Below are positions 13,182-23,044 of a stretch of DNA of 64,000 nucleotides, in pieces (the stretch's first letter is position 1; each line of letters begins with the position of its first letter). A program made the translations under genes and the position numbers. Under the pieces are notes generated by a model. It saw nothing but the letters and a program-made list of their open reading frames with translations. It did no database searches and was not told where the DNA came from. This DNA comes from Poecilobothrus nobilitatus (taxonomy: Eukaryota > Arthropoda > Insecta > Diptera > Dolichopodidae): assembly GCA_947095535.1 (NCBI GenBank), contig OX352773.1, forward strand, positions 84,292,670 to 84,356,669, written 5' to 3'.

Positions 13182-13843
13182 ATGGTTCGTACTTGTTGTG
13201 TCCCCGGGTGTAAATCGAATTATAAATGTAAAACGAAAAATAAAATTTATACAGTTTCAACTTTTCGATTTCCCCAAGGAAAAAATTTTAAGAAAAAAAT
13301 GGATAGAAGCAATTCCACGAATAAATTGGAATCCAACAGAAAGTAGTGCTGTCTGTTCAATCCAGTTTTCTACGAAAAGTTTTCGTAATCAGAATTCTGA
13401 CAGACCAACTTTATTACCTAATGCGATTCCAAGCATTTTCCTTAATATTTCGGATTTAAAATTAGTTGATGAAAATTGTATTTTTAATTTTAATAATTTA
13501 GTAACTAAAATTGAAGAAAAAATTGATTTAAATGGCTGGCTTTCGTTTAAAAATAAATCTTATATTGTGTTATACTGTTTAGAAAATGAGGATTATTACT
13601 GTTTAGAAATGAAAATTTAGAAAAAACTTGGTGAAAAGGTATAGTTATAATACAATAATAATGTCATTGTTAATCTATGCCCATTCTAAATCTACATATT
13701 CAGTTCTTAGTAAATTTCTTTTTCTTCCCTCTATTAGGTATCTTCGAAAATTATCTTCAAGTTTACATATAACACCAGATCATAAAAATGACGAAAATGA
13801 TGATCATTATTTAACTGCTGCATCTCAGTCCTTAAATACATAA
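13182..13843 (+). pseudogene. THAP-domain / P-element-like transposase remnant
   Basis: The THAP domain is a zinc-binding DNA-recognition module found at the N-terminus of P-element transposases and domesticated relatives. An ATG at 13182 opens MVRTCCVPGCKSNY, the first two zinc Cys ligands. The frame then shifts near 13265-13280 into a second frame carrying FP, the conserved Trp (KKWIEAIP), the third Cys in CSIQF, and an AVPTIF-box-like AIPSIF. The usual His ligand of the C..HF motif is Gln here, so zinc binding would be lost. After a stop at 13618-13620 a third frame (13628-13843) has YSVLSKFLFLPSIRYLRK, like the LP..RTLR-type segment after THAP in P-like transposases. No DDE-type core follows. 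At least two frameshifts make this a dead copy; a decayed host THAP gene is less likely. Confidence 0.75.
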
Positions 13844-14177
13844 ACTTAAATACATATTATTCATATACAGATCTACTATATGCACACGAAATAAATACCA
13901 TATCAATTTTCCAAATTAATTTAATTTGCTCACTTTTTTTGTGCTATTACTGTACCAAATTATTGCTCTCTTTAAAGAGCTTTAAGCTTTAGGAAAAAAA
14001 TGAAAAAATTTTACAAAATTCGGGTAGACTTTTTTTTATCAACGTTTTTATAAATAAAAAAATTATAAATTCAATTTTTTTTTGTATTCAGATAGTGTAA
14101 AAAATTATGAATTTTAAGGTTTACTTAGAAAGTTTTTCAAAAAAATGTCTATTTTAGAAGTTATTAAAGATTTAAAG

Positions 14178-14235
14178 TTACCCCACTATTTAGCTTTTAC
14201 TTTTCCCATAAGAGCCAATGTAAATAGTGGGGTAA
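14178..14235. repeat. Perfect 15-bp inverted repeat (hairpin)
   Basis: TTACCCCACTATTTA at 14178-14192 is the exact reverse complement of TAAATAGTGGGGTAA at 14221-14235, separated by 28 bases. The arms are C/G-richer than their surroundings. It lies about 340 bp after the THAP remnant, so it could be a terminal or subterminal piece of that transposon, but no partner was found on the upstream side. Confidence 0.85.
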
Positions 14236-15164
14236 ATTGAGCTTTCGTTCTCTTCAGTTCCTGTCTTGATAGTTTATGTAGTTTATGCAAGAAACCATCA
14301 CAATTTGAATGTTGTCTGAGAACTTATAAAATTATAATTGTAAAGCTTTAAAGAGGCAATGTTTTAAAGGACAGCCATTTTTTAATTAATTTTTTTTTTT
14401 TTTTTTTGAGCTTCAAAGATTTTCAACTTTTACATTCAACTGCTGAAAAGTTAAGCGCATACGTCACCTTGATTTTAAATTCAGAAAATAAAACATTTTT
14501 CTGGGGTAAAAAAGTTTTTTAAAACTAAATGTTTGTGAAATAAATATCCTATGTCCTACAAAAACGCTTTTGACGGTAAAGTTATTGATAAGGATGGTAT
14601 TGGCGAACAATTTTTTATTAAATAATATCTCCTGTACTAGATTCACTTCAATTATAATTGAATAAATATTTTATATAAAATTTATCAAGCTTTCTATCTA
14701 TAAATACTATATTTAAGGAAAGAAAACCTCATCTTCAAAAAAAGAAAACTTCATGCAAACCACAACAATTATCTGCCCTTTAATTAAAAATAATACAGAT
14801 TTTCATTGAAATATGGCCAGAAAAAAAAAAAAAAAAACAAAACCAAAATCTTGAAAAAATTAATCAATCGCTTTACTCTCCCGAACAAATTATTCTAAAT
14901 TTATTCCAACCAATTTATCATTTTCGAATTCAAATTATTTGAATTTTGTTTCAGATGTCCCAAATCGGTTTTAATTATAATAATTCTAAGTTTTTTATAT
15001 TAAAATCACAGGACCAGGAGCATATTTAATCAATTTATACCGTGATGTAAATGCTATTAAAAAAATCTAATGAATTTAATTTTATCCTAAATGTAAATGC
15101 TATTCAATTAATCCAATTAATTAAAAAATGATTTAAATAATTGTATAATAATTAATTCAAAATT
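14236..15164. other. Unannotated AT-rich stretch
   Basis: A minus-strand 60-codon frame (14464-14646) has no recognisable features. Nothing else supported. Confidence 0.55.
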
Positions 15165-15177
15165 AGATAAAAATTTT

Positions 15178-15366
15178 TTTTTTTTTTAATGCATTTCTCT
15201 GTCACATAAATATGGACAGGAAATTACACAGTCTTTCCTGTTCAGGCGTGACTGCAATGCTGTAAGGGGGAATAACTCTTACGACGTGTGTGGGATCCGA
15301 ACCCACACTACCTCGGTGTTTACAGCGTATTTTATACGCTCTTACCCACTAGACCACCGAAGCCCC
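15178..15366 (-). mobile_element. tRNA-headed SINE, family 1 (copy 2)
   Basis: On the minus strand: GGGGCTTCGGTGGTCTAGTG (A-box region), a T-arm-like GTGTGGGTTCGGATCCCACA, the hairpin arms GTCGTAAG and CTTACAGC, the CAGTCACGCCTGAACAGGAA block, GTCCATATTTATGTGACAG, and GAAATGCATT plus an A tail (seen as T on the plus strand). It is flanked by an exact 13-bp target-site duplication AGATAAAAATTTT at 15165-15177 and 15367-15379, so the boundaries are firm and the copy is comparatively young. Confidence 0.92.
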
Positions 15367-15379
15367 AGATAAAAATTTT

Positions 15380-16315
15380 CAAATTAATATAAATTTGCTC
15401 CTAAATAACACTGAAAACTATTAATTCATAATAAATGTACTATAATTTATTGAATAAATTTTAATAATAATACAGGTATTCATATTATATAGAATCTATA
15501 ATTATATTTCTCCATTTAATAAATGTACATTTATATAAAATTCAATAAAAATCCGAAAATAAAAATTGTTGAATCCAAATTTAGATTTTCTGTATATTTA
15601 CTACCATGTTTGGATACATACTCTTCCGTATTTAATATAAGTATAGCATGGATTTTTTTTTGTTGGCCTATATCCTTAAGATGAGGCATTATTGTCAAAG
15701 TATTTTTATATTCGTTTAAAGAGTATACATAGTGCAGCAGAATTTATGTATATGTAACGTTCAACGTTGACAAAAAGTGCAACAAATTTTAATTTTACCG
15801 AAAGAGTAAAATAAATAAGTAGAAAATATTCCTATTAATCCTCAAAGGAATGAATACGTTTTAACTGTAACGTAATGAATGACTGTAAATATATTCTAAA
15901 GAAAAATTATATAAATTCATTTATATTAATTAAATTTTCAATTAAGTTATAAGTTTCCACGGTTATTAAATACATATATTTATGAATCTTTTTTACAGTG
16001 TTGGCAAAGTAAATTTATTCCAGTTTTTTTTTTCACAGATGAAAAAGATTTTGATTTGATTAAAAAGAAATGAAAAGAAGATTTTTGGCTATAAATATGT
16101 AAACAATCTAAAGAAATCAGAATATAGATAAATTTACTTTCATATTTTTACATCCATAAGCGATAATGAAAAATAACAAAATTAAAAAGTTTAGACCAAT
16201 TTTGTCTATGTTTACGTGAACTTTACAAAACAGAATATTTAAACACGCACAAAATTCCAATAAATTTCTTTACGAGTTTAGAAATATTTAATTTGTAATA
16301 TTTTATTAATCATAC
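15380..16315. other. Unannotated AT-rich stretch
   Basis: No gene, RNA or repeat recognised. Confidence 0.55.
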
Positions 16316-17128
16316 GTCGTTTTCTTTTCTGAAAAAAGTTTTGACCTGGGGTTGCACTTTTTTTCTTATATCACATTTTTTCCGTTCTTTTGTGAAAAAA
16401 AAATGTTCTTGTACTTTTCTAAAAAAAATTGAGGGCGAAACTCGCACGGGGCAACTTTTTTTTAAAAAACTTGACCTGAAAATTTTGACGGGGCAATAAA
16501 ATGAGTTTTGCACTCTCCAGAATGACAACATTAAAAAATATACGTATGTATATATTTGTCACTGTCAGTCAAATAGTAAATAGTGATTAATGACAATATA
16601 AAAATAGATTACATATTTACATTTTATTTGGTTGAGTTTTAAAAAATATCTAGTTTACAAGAAAAAAATTTTACATTTGAGAAGAAACATAAGCTTAAAA
16701 AGTTTTAAATATGTACAATATAATTTGTAGATACAAAAATGCCTGAAAACGCGATAATTTTACATGCTAAAAATTTTGTGAAAATGAATTGTTACAATAA
16801 TCTTCTTCATCTTCCGAGGATGCAAGTGAAATATTTTTTAAGGAAAGAGAATCACCTTCGTTAGACATGTTGTTTAAATTTATTTGTAACAAGTAACAAC
16901 AAAGCAATTAACAATGTTTGTCATCTATAAGTTGTCATATAAATGACAGAACCGTAAAAAAACAGTACATAGCAAACTTGAAACAAATATGTTGCCGTTT
17001 TTCTGTCCTATTTTAAAAAATGTTCAGATCAAAATTTAAAAAAAAGTGCAAAACTACAAAAAATAGGTTTGACTTTTTCAGTTTTGCACTTTTTCAGGTT
17101 AAACTTTTTTTTTAGAAAAGAAAACGAC
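16316..17128. mobile_element. Non-autonomous DNA transposon with terminal inverted repeats
   Basis: The left end GTCGTTTTCTTTTCTGAAAA (from 16316) matches the reverse complement of the right end, GTCGTTTTCTTTTCTAAAAA (ending 17128). The match continues into TTTGACCTG versus TTTAACCTG, giving terminal repeats of roughly 35 bp, then TTGCACTT / GTGCAAAACT subterminal motifs. A partial internal repetition occurs near 16467-16495 (TTGACCTGAAAATTTTGACG). At 813 bp it lacks room for a transposase and encloses only a 33-codon ORF. No certain target-site duplication borders it: TAATTTGTAA occurs on both sides, but on the left it is separated from the end by 17 bases. Superfamily not determined. Confidence 0.7.
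16767..16868 (-). CDS. 33-codon ORF inside the TIR element
   Basis: Starts MSNEGDSLSLKN and contains a Ser/acidic run (ASSEDEEDY), ending SQNF. A short Ser/Asp/Glu-rich opening is common at the N-terminus of insect transposases, so this may be the stump of the transposase of the autonomous parent, retained after an internal deletion. It could equally be chance: it is short, and there is no second copy here to compare. Confidence 0.35.
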   Translation of the reverse strand: MSNEGDSLSLKNISLASSEDEEDYCNNSFSQNF

Positions 17129-18985
17129 AATAATTTGTAAATGTTAAACAGGTTATATATTAACTGTTATATTTAAACTATTAACAGTATTTATTGTTTC
17201 ATGGCTGATTTAAGAGATTTAATTAAAAAAGAACAGTAAAAATAATAGAAAACTTCTATGAAATATATTTCATCTAGGAAATATTACTGTTTCGTACTTT
17301 CTTTTGTTTCCATTTCCATTCAATCCAGATTTATTTTCTTTTATAGGAACTGAATAATCGAATTCCGTCATTATGATATGAACCTTATGATATAGAAATA
17401 GTAGAATACGATTGATGACTTCGAAAAAAGATTTTCAAGGTTTTCAAAGGTTTTCAAGGCAAATATTAGTTTGTTTTCATTTGCCTTAATTTGTTATTTT
17501 CTGATCTGCTAGACCCCAGTTATGACTTTCATTGAAATGCTTCCGGAAAATGTTTATTTTCAATTTTATTGCAGCAAAGACATATAAAATTTAACAAAAG
17601 TGTTGATTTAATGATTAAATAATTTCTAAAGAATAAATTCTGTAACGGATTTTTAAATTTGAAGTTAAATATTTCAAACAAAATTCAATTTTATGATTTT
17701 CCGTATTGGTAATTATTTTCCTGAACAACTAATCAGTAATTGAAACAAAATTGTTCCAATAACATACATATATTTCATTTCTTCCCATTTCAGTTTGTCA
17801 CTGAAAAAAATTCTGATGCAATTCTTGACATAATTTCATTATGATTTTGTCAGTCAGTTTTTTTTCAATCAGTTTACACTTACATTTAATTTTTTTATTA
17901 TTTTTTTTATTAAATAAAACAATCTTTTTTTATTAGTACCATTTTCTATCAATAATGAATAAATAAATCAAAATAATAAAATTTTATTTTCTAAACATCG
18001 AAATAACGTTGACAACAATTTAAATTACTTTTATTTTTATTTTGGCACTGTCATTTGCCATTTGACAGATCATTTTACTGACAGTTTCGATTGGTATAAT
18101 CGTCTATACGGAAAAAAAAAGTTTGTTTTCAATGAAACGTTTTTTCCGTGTGCATTTCAATTAAAGCTGTAACTGGCGACTTAGATTCGGGGTTTCTTCC
18201 ACAAATTATTTGACAATTTCATACACGGTTTGAAACTTGAAACTTTTGAACAGATTTTTTTAAAATGCATTTAACATTTTAAACAAAACCTTTATATGAA
18301 TTGATGTGGGATTCAACATAAAATTTGATAACAAATAAAATACAGAAAACCCCTGGGATAATATAATATGGATCTAATTAAAAATATTAAAAATTTTATC
18401 AAAATTATAAAGGTTTTTTAATCATGAATGATAAAACTCTTTTTTAACCACAAAACCACATCTCCAAAAAAACAAAAATTGTTATTGTTAATAATCGCTA
18501 AATAAACAAAAAAAACTTATTTTATTTTATTTAACCACAAAAACTTCCATTTAATTAAATTTTGTCATTAAATTTATTTTTTACATCTTTTGTTTCTTTT
18601 TTTTTAATTACATCAGATAATCTAAAAAAAATTTTAAAGTATTATTTAAACTTTATGACTTTTCCTTTAGTTTCTATTTAAAGCTATATATAAAAAAAAA
18701 AATTACTTTAAATTTCCTCAAAAAAATTACTTTTAAAAAGTGTTCTTATTATGACAAATCATAGAAAATTTTTCAATTTATTATATTATATAAAATTAAT
18801 ATTTGGAATAACATTCAAAATGTGGTAGCAACCCATGAAGAAATATTCTGCTCAATTTTATTGAATTCCATAATATTTCATTCTATTGTATCCCCATCTA
18901 ATAAATATAGGAGATATATTATTGAAAACAAAACATACTATTTAAAACGAAGAAGAGTGTAATAGAGTAGACTGTATCAACTCTG
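17129..18985. other. Unannotated AT-rich stretch
   Basis: No gene recognised. A short imperfect hairpin lies near 18108-18152 (ACGGAAAAAAAAA and TTTTTTCCGT), a style common at ends of insect miniature transposons, but no matching far end could be assigned. Confidence 0.5.
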
Positions 18986-18989
18986 GGAT

Positions 18990-19280
18990 ACACGAACCTG
19001 CTGCTCTAACACAACCAAATTTCTTAGAGCAGCAGGTTCAGAAGTTGTTCGTACACAAATCGACATCTTTTCACAAAATTTCGGATATCTAGCCTCAATA
19101 GATGTTGAGTTTTTTTTCATTTATAAAGAGAAGTTTTATGGCAGCTACTCGAATCTGTTGCACCAGCACAACCAAATTTTACAGAAATTATTGCCATAAA
19201 ATTTGATCACCATTTCTAAGATTTCAGATGCCTAGCTTCATTAAGTCCCAAGAGGTCGAAGAACATATGTTAATACGGGT
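18990..19280 (-). repeat. Dispersed repeat A (copy 3, inverted) with hairpin
   Basis: The minus strand carries the A blocks TTAATGAAGCTAGGCATCTG, AATTTGGTTGTGCTGGTGCA, AGATTCGAGTAGCTGCC and GAGGCTAGATATCCGAAATT. At its plus-strand left edge, GAACCTGCTGCTCTAA (18994-19009) and TTAGAGCAGCAGGTTC (19024-19039) are exact reverse complements with a 14-base loop, so one block is present twice head to head. Confidence 0.6.
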
Positions 19281-20070
19281 ATAATTATGAAAACACTCTG
19301 AAACAGGTTTAAGAAAGGTGTAATATAAATACAACAAAAAACTCCAATTTAGTCCGTTGTCATAGTTAAGTTAGAATATTTTAATTTTGTAGAAGAATTA
19401 TTGTTTTTTTTCTTTTCTTTGTTGTATTTTGTATTTCTTTCATTAACTGTCCCTCTTTTCATATTTTTCTTCTTATAAGTACGAAACTCATATGAGGAAA
19501 CCATAGATTTGAAATAGATCTAGGGTTTGTTGAATGTCCAAAATAATATCGGTTTTTCCTTTTCGAATCATATTATTTTTAAATGATTTTTAAAACTAGA
19601 AACATGAAATTTTTTGTGTAATTCAGTAAATTTTTATGACGTCGAAGTTCGTATACTCAAAGAAAGCTTTTGATTTCTAAATGAATTAAAAATGTAGATA
19701 TTATGTTGCAAAAAAATAAATGCGTAAAAGACAAAGTGCTTAAAAGACAAGAAAATTTAATTGTTTTACAAATATTATCCAGAAAACTGGTGCATATACT
19801 GCAAATTATTATTTAAATCTCTGCTAAAAAAATCCCAAACATCGATAAATTAAGATCTACAAGGAATAGAAATAAACTAGAAAAATAAAATCATGCTGAG
19901 AAAAACAACTGTACAAAAGTGTTTTATTTATTCAAATTTTAATTTTCAAAAAAAGTCTACGATAATAACTTACTTAAAGTGTTACGAAATATATCTATAA
20001 ATTAAAAATGAAATAATTTCGAGAAAATCAATTTTTTTTTTTCAGCTTTATTTCATTTGTCGACCTTTTT
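19281..20070. other. Unannotated AT-rich stretch
   Basis: No gene or repeat recognised. Confidence 0.5.
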
Positions 20071-20072
20071 TA

Positions 20073-20149
20073 ATTATGAAATAAGTTCGAAAGATTTAAA
20101 ATCAAATATAAGGTTAAATTTTTCAAATAGTTCGAACTTATTTCATAAT
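20073..20149. repeat. Perfect 19-bp inverted repeat
   Basis: ATTATGAAATAAGTTCGAA at 20073-20091 and its exact reverse complement at 20131-20149, with a 39-base spacer. An 81-codon minus-strand frame runs through it but shows no protein features. Possibly the end of a small foldback element. Confidence 0.8.
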
Positions 20150-20189
20150 CAAATAAGATTGATAAATTAAAAATTTGACAAAATAACAT

Positions 20190-20480
20190 GTTCCTAATTA
20201 TTAGGAAAGATTTGAAAGTTGGAAACAAAATCAGCGTTTCAATAATATGTTCAGCGGGGGTTTGGAGGCAACCTCCACTGTTTAAAGTACTTTGTTGTTG
20301 AAATGTATGTAACAAAAATAATAAACAGAGATTTTAAAGTTGGATACAAAATCAAGATTATTTGCTTTTTCCATAAGATGCATATATATATGTATATTCC
20401 AGATTCTAAACTAGGGGGAATTTTATAGTTGAATTTTGAATTTATTGGTTTTTCGATTTTTATTACTGGTTTGTGGATTT
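20190..20480 (+). repeat. Dispersed repeat C (copy 1)
   Basis: Blocks CAGCGTTTCAATAATATGTT, AGCGGGGGTTT, GTTGGATACAAAATCAAGAT and CCAGATTCTAAACTAGGGGG also occur, in a different order and diverged, at 36.6-36.86 kb. No coding capacity. Too few copies in this window to define ends. Confidence 0.45.
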
Positions 20481-20639
20481 TGTAACTAATGCTTCTTTTT
20501 AAAATCTGCTACATAGTTCTAAATTATAATAGATGTAAACATATGAATGTAAGCTGTTTAATATATAAATTGGCAAATGCAAAATTAGTAAAATTAAGGT
20601 AAATAAATAAATAAATAAAAAAAAAAATAGGGTTGAACT

Positions 20640-21039
20640 CAAATGTCAGTTTTCCAAACAAAAATGCGAGTTCAAGAGGAATTTGAATTTAACGTTTTGA
20701 CATTATATTTGAGTTAAAGCTCATTTGAGGTTGTAATACCTCAAGGAGTAGTTGATGAAGAAATTAATAGAGATAATTCAGTCATAATTAATAGAGATAA
20801 TTCATACAAATATACAATAATCATTTCTGTACATTAGTTAGAATACGTATAACAAATACAAATTTCGAAGCAAAAGAAAAGAAGTAATTGAAAACCGATA
20901 ACTTTTCAAAATAGAACATTTCCAAAATTAAAAAATATTCCTTAATAAGCCTAGACTAGAGTAAAGAGTAGATATCTTGATAAATAAATTTGTTTGTTTT
21001 TTTTTTTGCTAAGAAGTTTATAAAACCAGCTATCGTTTG
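20640..21039. other. Unannotated AT-rich stretch
   Basis: Nothing supported apart from A/T runs and an ATAA tract near 20600. Confidence 0.5.
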
Positions 21040-21250
21040 GCGTTTCCAGATTGAAAATATCCCTTAGCTATAGCTATATGAAATTTTAACTACGGATACG
21101 TATCGTCAAAAAACTAATTTTGTGGAACAACTTTTTCTGTAACCCCACCCGCTACGGAGCTATAGCCCTACAAAGTACAAAAATTTTTATTAACATAGGT
21201 TGCAATGTTAAAAAAAATTTTTGTACTTTGTAGGGCTATAGCTCCGTATA
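21040..21250 (+). repeat. Repeat B fragment folded into a 35-bp perfect inverted repeat
   Basis: ATGAAATTTTAACTACGGAT, GTAACCCCACCCGCTACGG and AGCTATAGCCC match repeat B at 34.83-34.92 kb. The stretch 21154-21188 is exactly reverse-complemented at 21213-21247, with a 24-base spacer, making a strong hairpin whose arms carry the CTACGGAGCTATAG block. The right arm abuts the end of the LINE RT fragment, so it probably formed with, or after, that junction. Confidence 0.75.
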
Positions 21251-21860
21251 AGACCTATTTTCAAAAAACATAATCTTTGTTTTATTAATGTTTAATTTTA
21301 AACGATGTTTTCTGAGCCAATTATCTATTATTGCTAAATCAAGTTGGATTAAATCTATTAGTGTACTTTCATTTGATTTTGCGTATTTTTATACGATATC
21401 GTCTGCGTAAAGTTGAACTTCCCCATTAAGATTCAATTGCGTTATATCGTCAATAAATAATTTGAACAGGTCAGGACCAAGTATGGAACCCTGTGGTATG
21501 CCTTTAAAAACCATTTAATTGAGTGGTGCGAGCCAAAAACCAAACCGGTTCATTGAGTGGGCCAGCAAGATTGACTCGTTGAATTCTGCCTTTTAGGTAA
21601 GACTCAAAGTATGCTTTTTGATTCATATTGAAGTTTAATTTATGCAATTTATGTATCAATATATCCTGGTCAACACAGTCAAGAGCCTTCTGAAGATCCA
21701 ATTATACAATCAACGTACTTGCTTTCATCCACATTTGTTGAGATGAAGTGAAGTCATATTGCTCACTGTTTAGAATATTATTATTTACTATAAAAGTGTT
21801 TAGTCGATTTTTAACAATAGTTTCAAATATTTTAATCTTCCTTTTTTCTAATCTTTCAGT
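21235..21860 (-). pseudogene. LINE reverse-transcriptase fragment
   Basis: Minus-strand remains of an RT central domain. In order: KIFETIVKNRL-type fingers region with an NNILNSEQYDF stretch, a catalytic block degraded to LDLQKALDCVD (normally DL.KAFD.VDH), YLKGRIQRVNL, GIPQGSILGP, LFIDDI, then the YADD catalytic box (LYADDI) and NWLRKHRLKLNINKTK. In-frame stops occur before LDLQKAL and after YADDIV, and a frame change lies near 21520. These motifs fit the CR1/Jockey group of LINEs. No endonuclease, ORF1 or 3' tail is attached. Inactive and old. Confidence 0.8.
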
Positions 21861-21879
21861 TTGTTTTTAGATTTTATTA

Positions 21880-22841
21880 AGTTTAAAATTTTCGATTTTT
21901 CATACGAAAGTTTAATAATATTCTACTATGGCCGCATGACGTTTCTATATAATGCATTTTTGAAACGTGTCTACTGTCGTAGTACAATTCCTTCAGTATT
22001 TTGAAAAAGAGTTTTTTGGGGGGTCCCGGCCACGTGGCCTTTTATTTTTAACACTGATGTAAACTTAACCTAATATAGTAATTGGGTTATCAGTAAACAG
22101 AAATTTATAAAATGGGATTTGGATAAAAAAGGATTATAATAAATCGCTTTTTGTAGTACACCTTTCTTAAAGTAACTTAGGGATCTACTGTAAACTTCTT
22201 TTTATCATAAACTTTATTTTTTTATAAAAATAAAATTTATTCATAAATCATAACATAGTAATAATAATATATATTTATTCAAAGGTGGGCAAATATTCCA
22301 TTAGTTTTCCTCTCACCAGGCTATTCCGGAGTACATGACAAATTGTAAATTCAATACCATTAAATTATTTTTTATTTTAGTTTTCATCATTAACTATTTG
22401 ACACCTTAACAAAAAAAAAACATATTGTAAATTATTTAGTGAATTATTTAATTACCATAAAAAAAGAATCATAAAGCTGAAGTGTTATAAAAAAAATTAA
22501 ACAACGGTAAAAAAAAAGAAATTAACCCAAAAAAGTTCTTACATTTTTTAACTATTTAGCGCTGTCATTAAACTAACATATCTGATTGTATATAATAGTA
22601 TTCTAGGGAAACAAAATAACAATTATCATGCAATACCTGTGTAAAATACAAAAATATTACCCAATGCCATTCAACACCTTTTTCTTAATGAGCTTTTTCT
22701 TATTGGTCTATGTATGTGTGCGTTCCATATATAATTTGTTGAAATTAGTTTTTTTTTTTCAAATTAGAATAAAATTAGAAATATAACATAAGTACCATTA
22801 CTACCCAACATCTATTAGCCTGCAAGCATGAGTTTTTATTA
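21880..22841. other. Unannotated stretch with one GC-rich spot
   Basis: Mostly AT-rich with no gene. Around 22017-22042 there is a conspicuous GC-rich island, GGGGGGTCCC then the 12-bp palindrome GGCCACGTGGCC, plus TATGGCCGCATGACG near 21928. It fits no element recognised elsewhere in the window. Confidence 0.5.
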
Positions 22842-23033
22842 TTTTTTTTTTCTTAGTGCATTTTGTCACATAAATGTGAACAGAAAATTTATAGCCTTTC
22901 CTATTCAGGCATGGCTATAAATGTCGTAAGGGGGAATAACTCTTACGACGTGTATGGGATTCGAACCTACACTCCTTCGGTGTTTGCAGCGTATTTCATA
23001 CGCTTTTACCCACTAGGCCACCGAGGCCCCCAC
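22842..23033 (-). mobile_element. tRNA-headed SINE, family 1 (copy 3)
   Basis: Minus strand: GGGGGCCTCGGTGGCCTAGT, GGGTAAAAGCG, a T-arm with GGTTCGAATCCC, the hairpin GTCGTAAG..CCCTTACGAC, ATTTATAGCCATGCCTGAA, then the 3' body and tail. Exact 11-bp target-site duplication AGTTTTTATTA at 22831-22841 and 23034-23044. A 60-codon plus-strand frame crosses it but is only the antisense of the SINE. Confidence 0.92.
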
Positions 23034-23044
23034 AGTTTTTATTA

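Noticed and set aside
16310..16531. 73-codon minus-strand ORF as a gene
   Set aside because: It lies in the terminal and subterminal repeats of the TIR element and is composed of their translated motifs.
16289..17140. TAATTTGTAA as target-site duplication of the TIR element
   Set aside because: On the left it is 17 bases away from the terminal repeat, so it does not abut the element; an AT-rich 10-mer can match by chance.
17800..18152. A miniature transposon ending in ACGGAAAAA / TTTTTCCGT
   Set aside because: The two motifs form a local hairpin, but no matching distant end or target-site duplication could be found.
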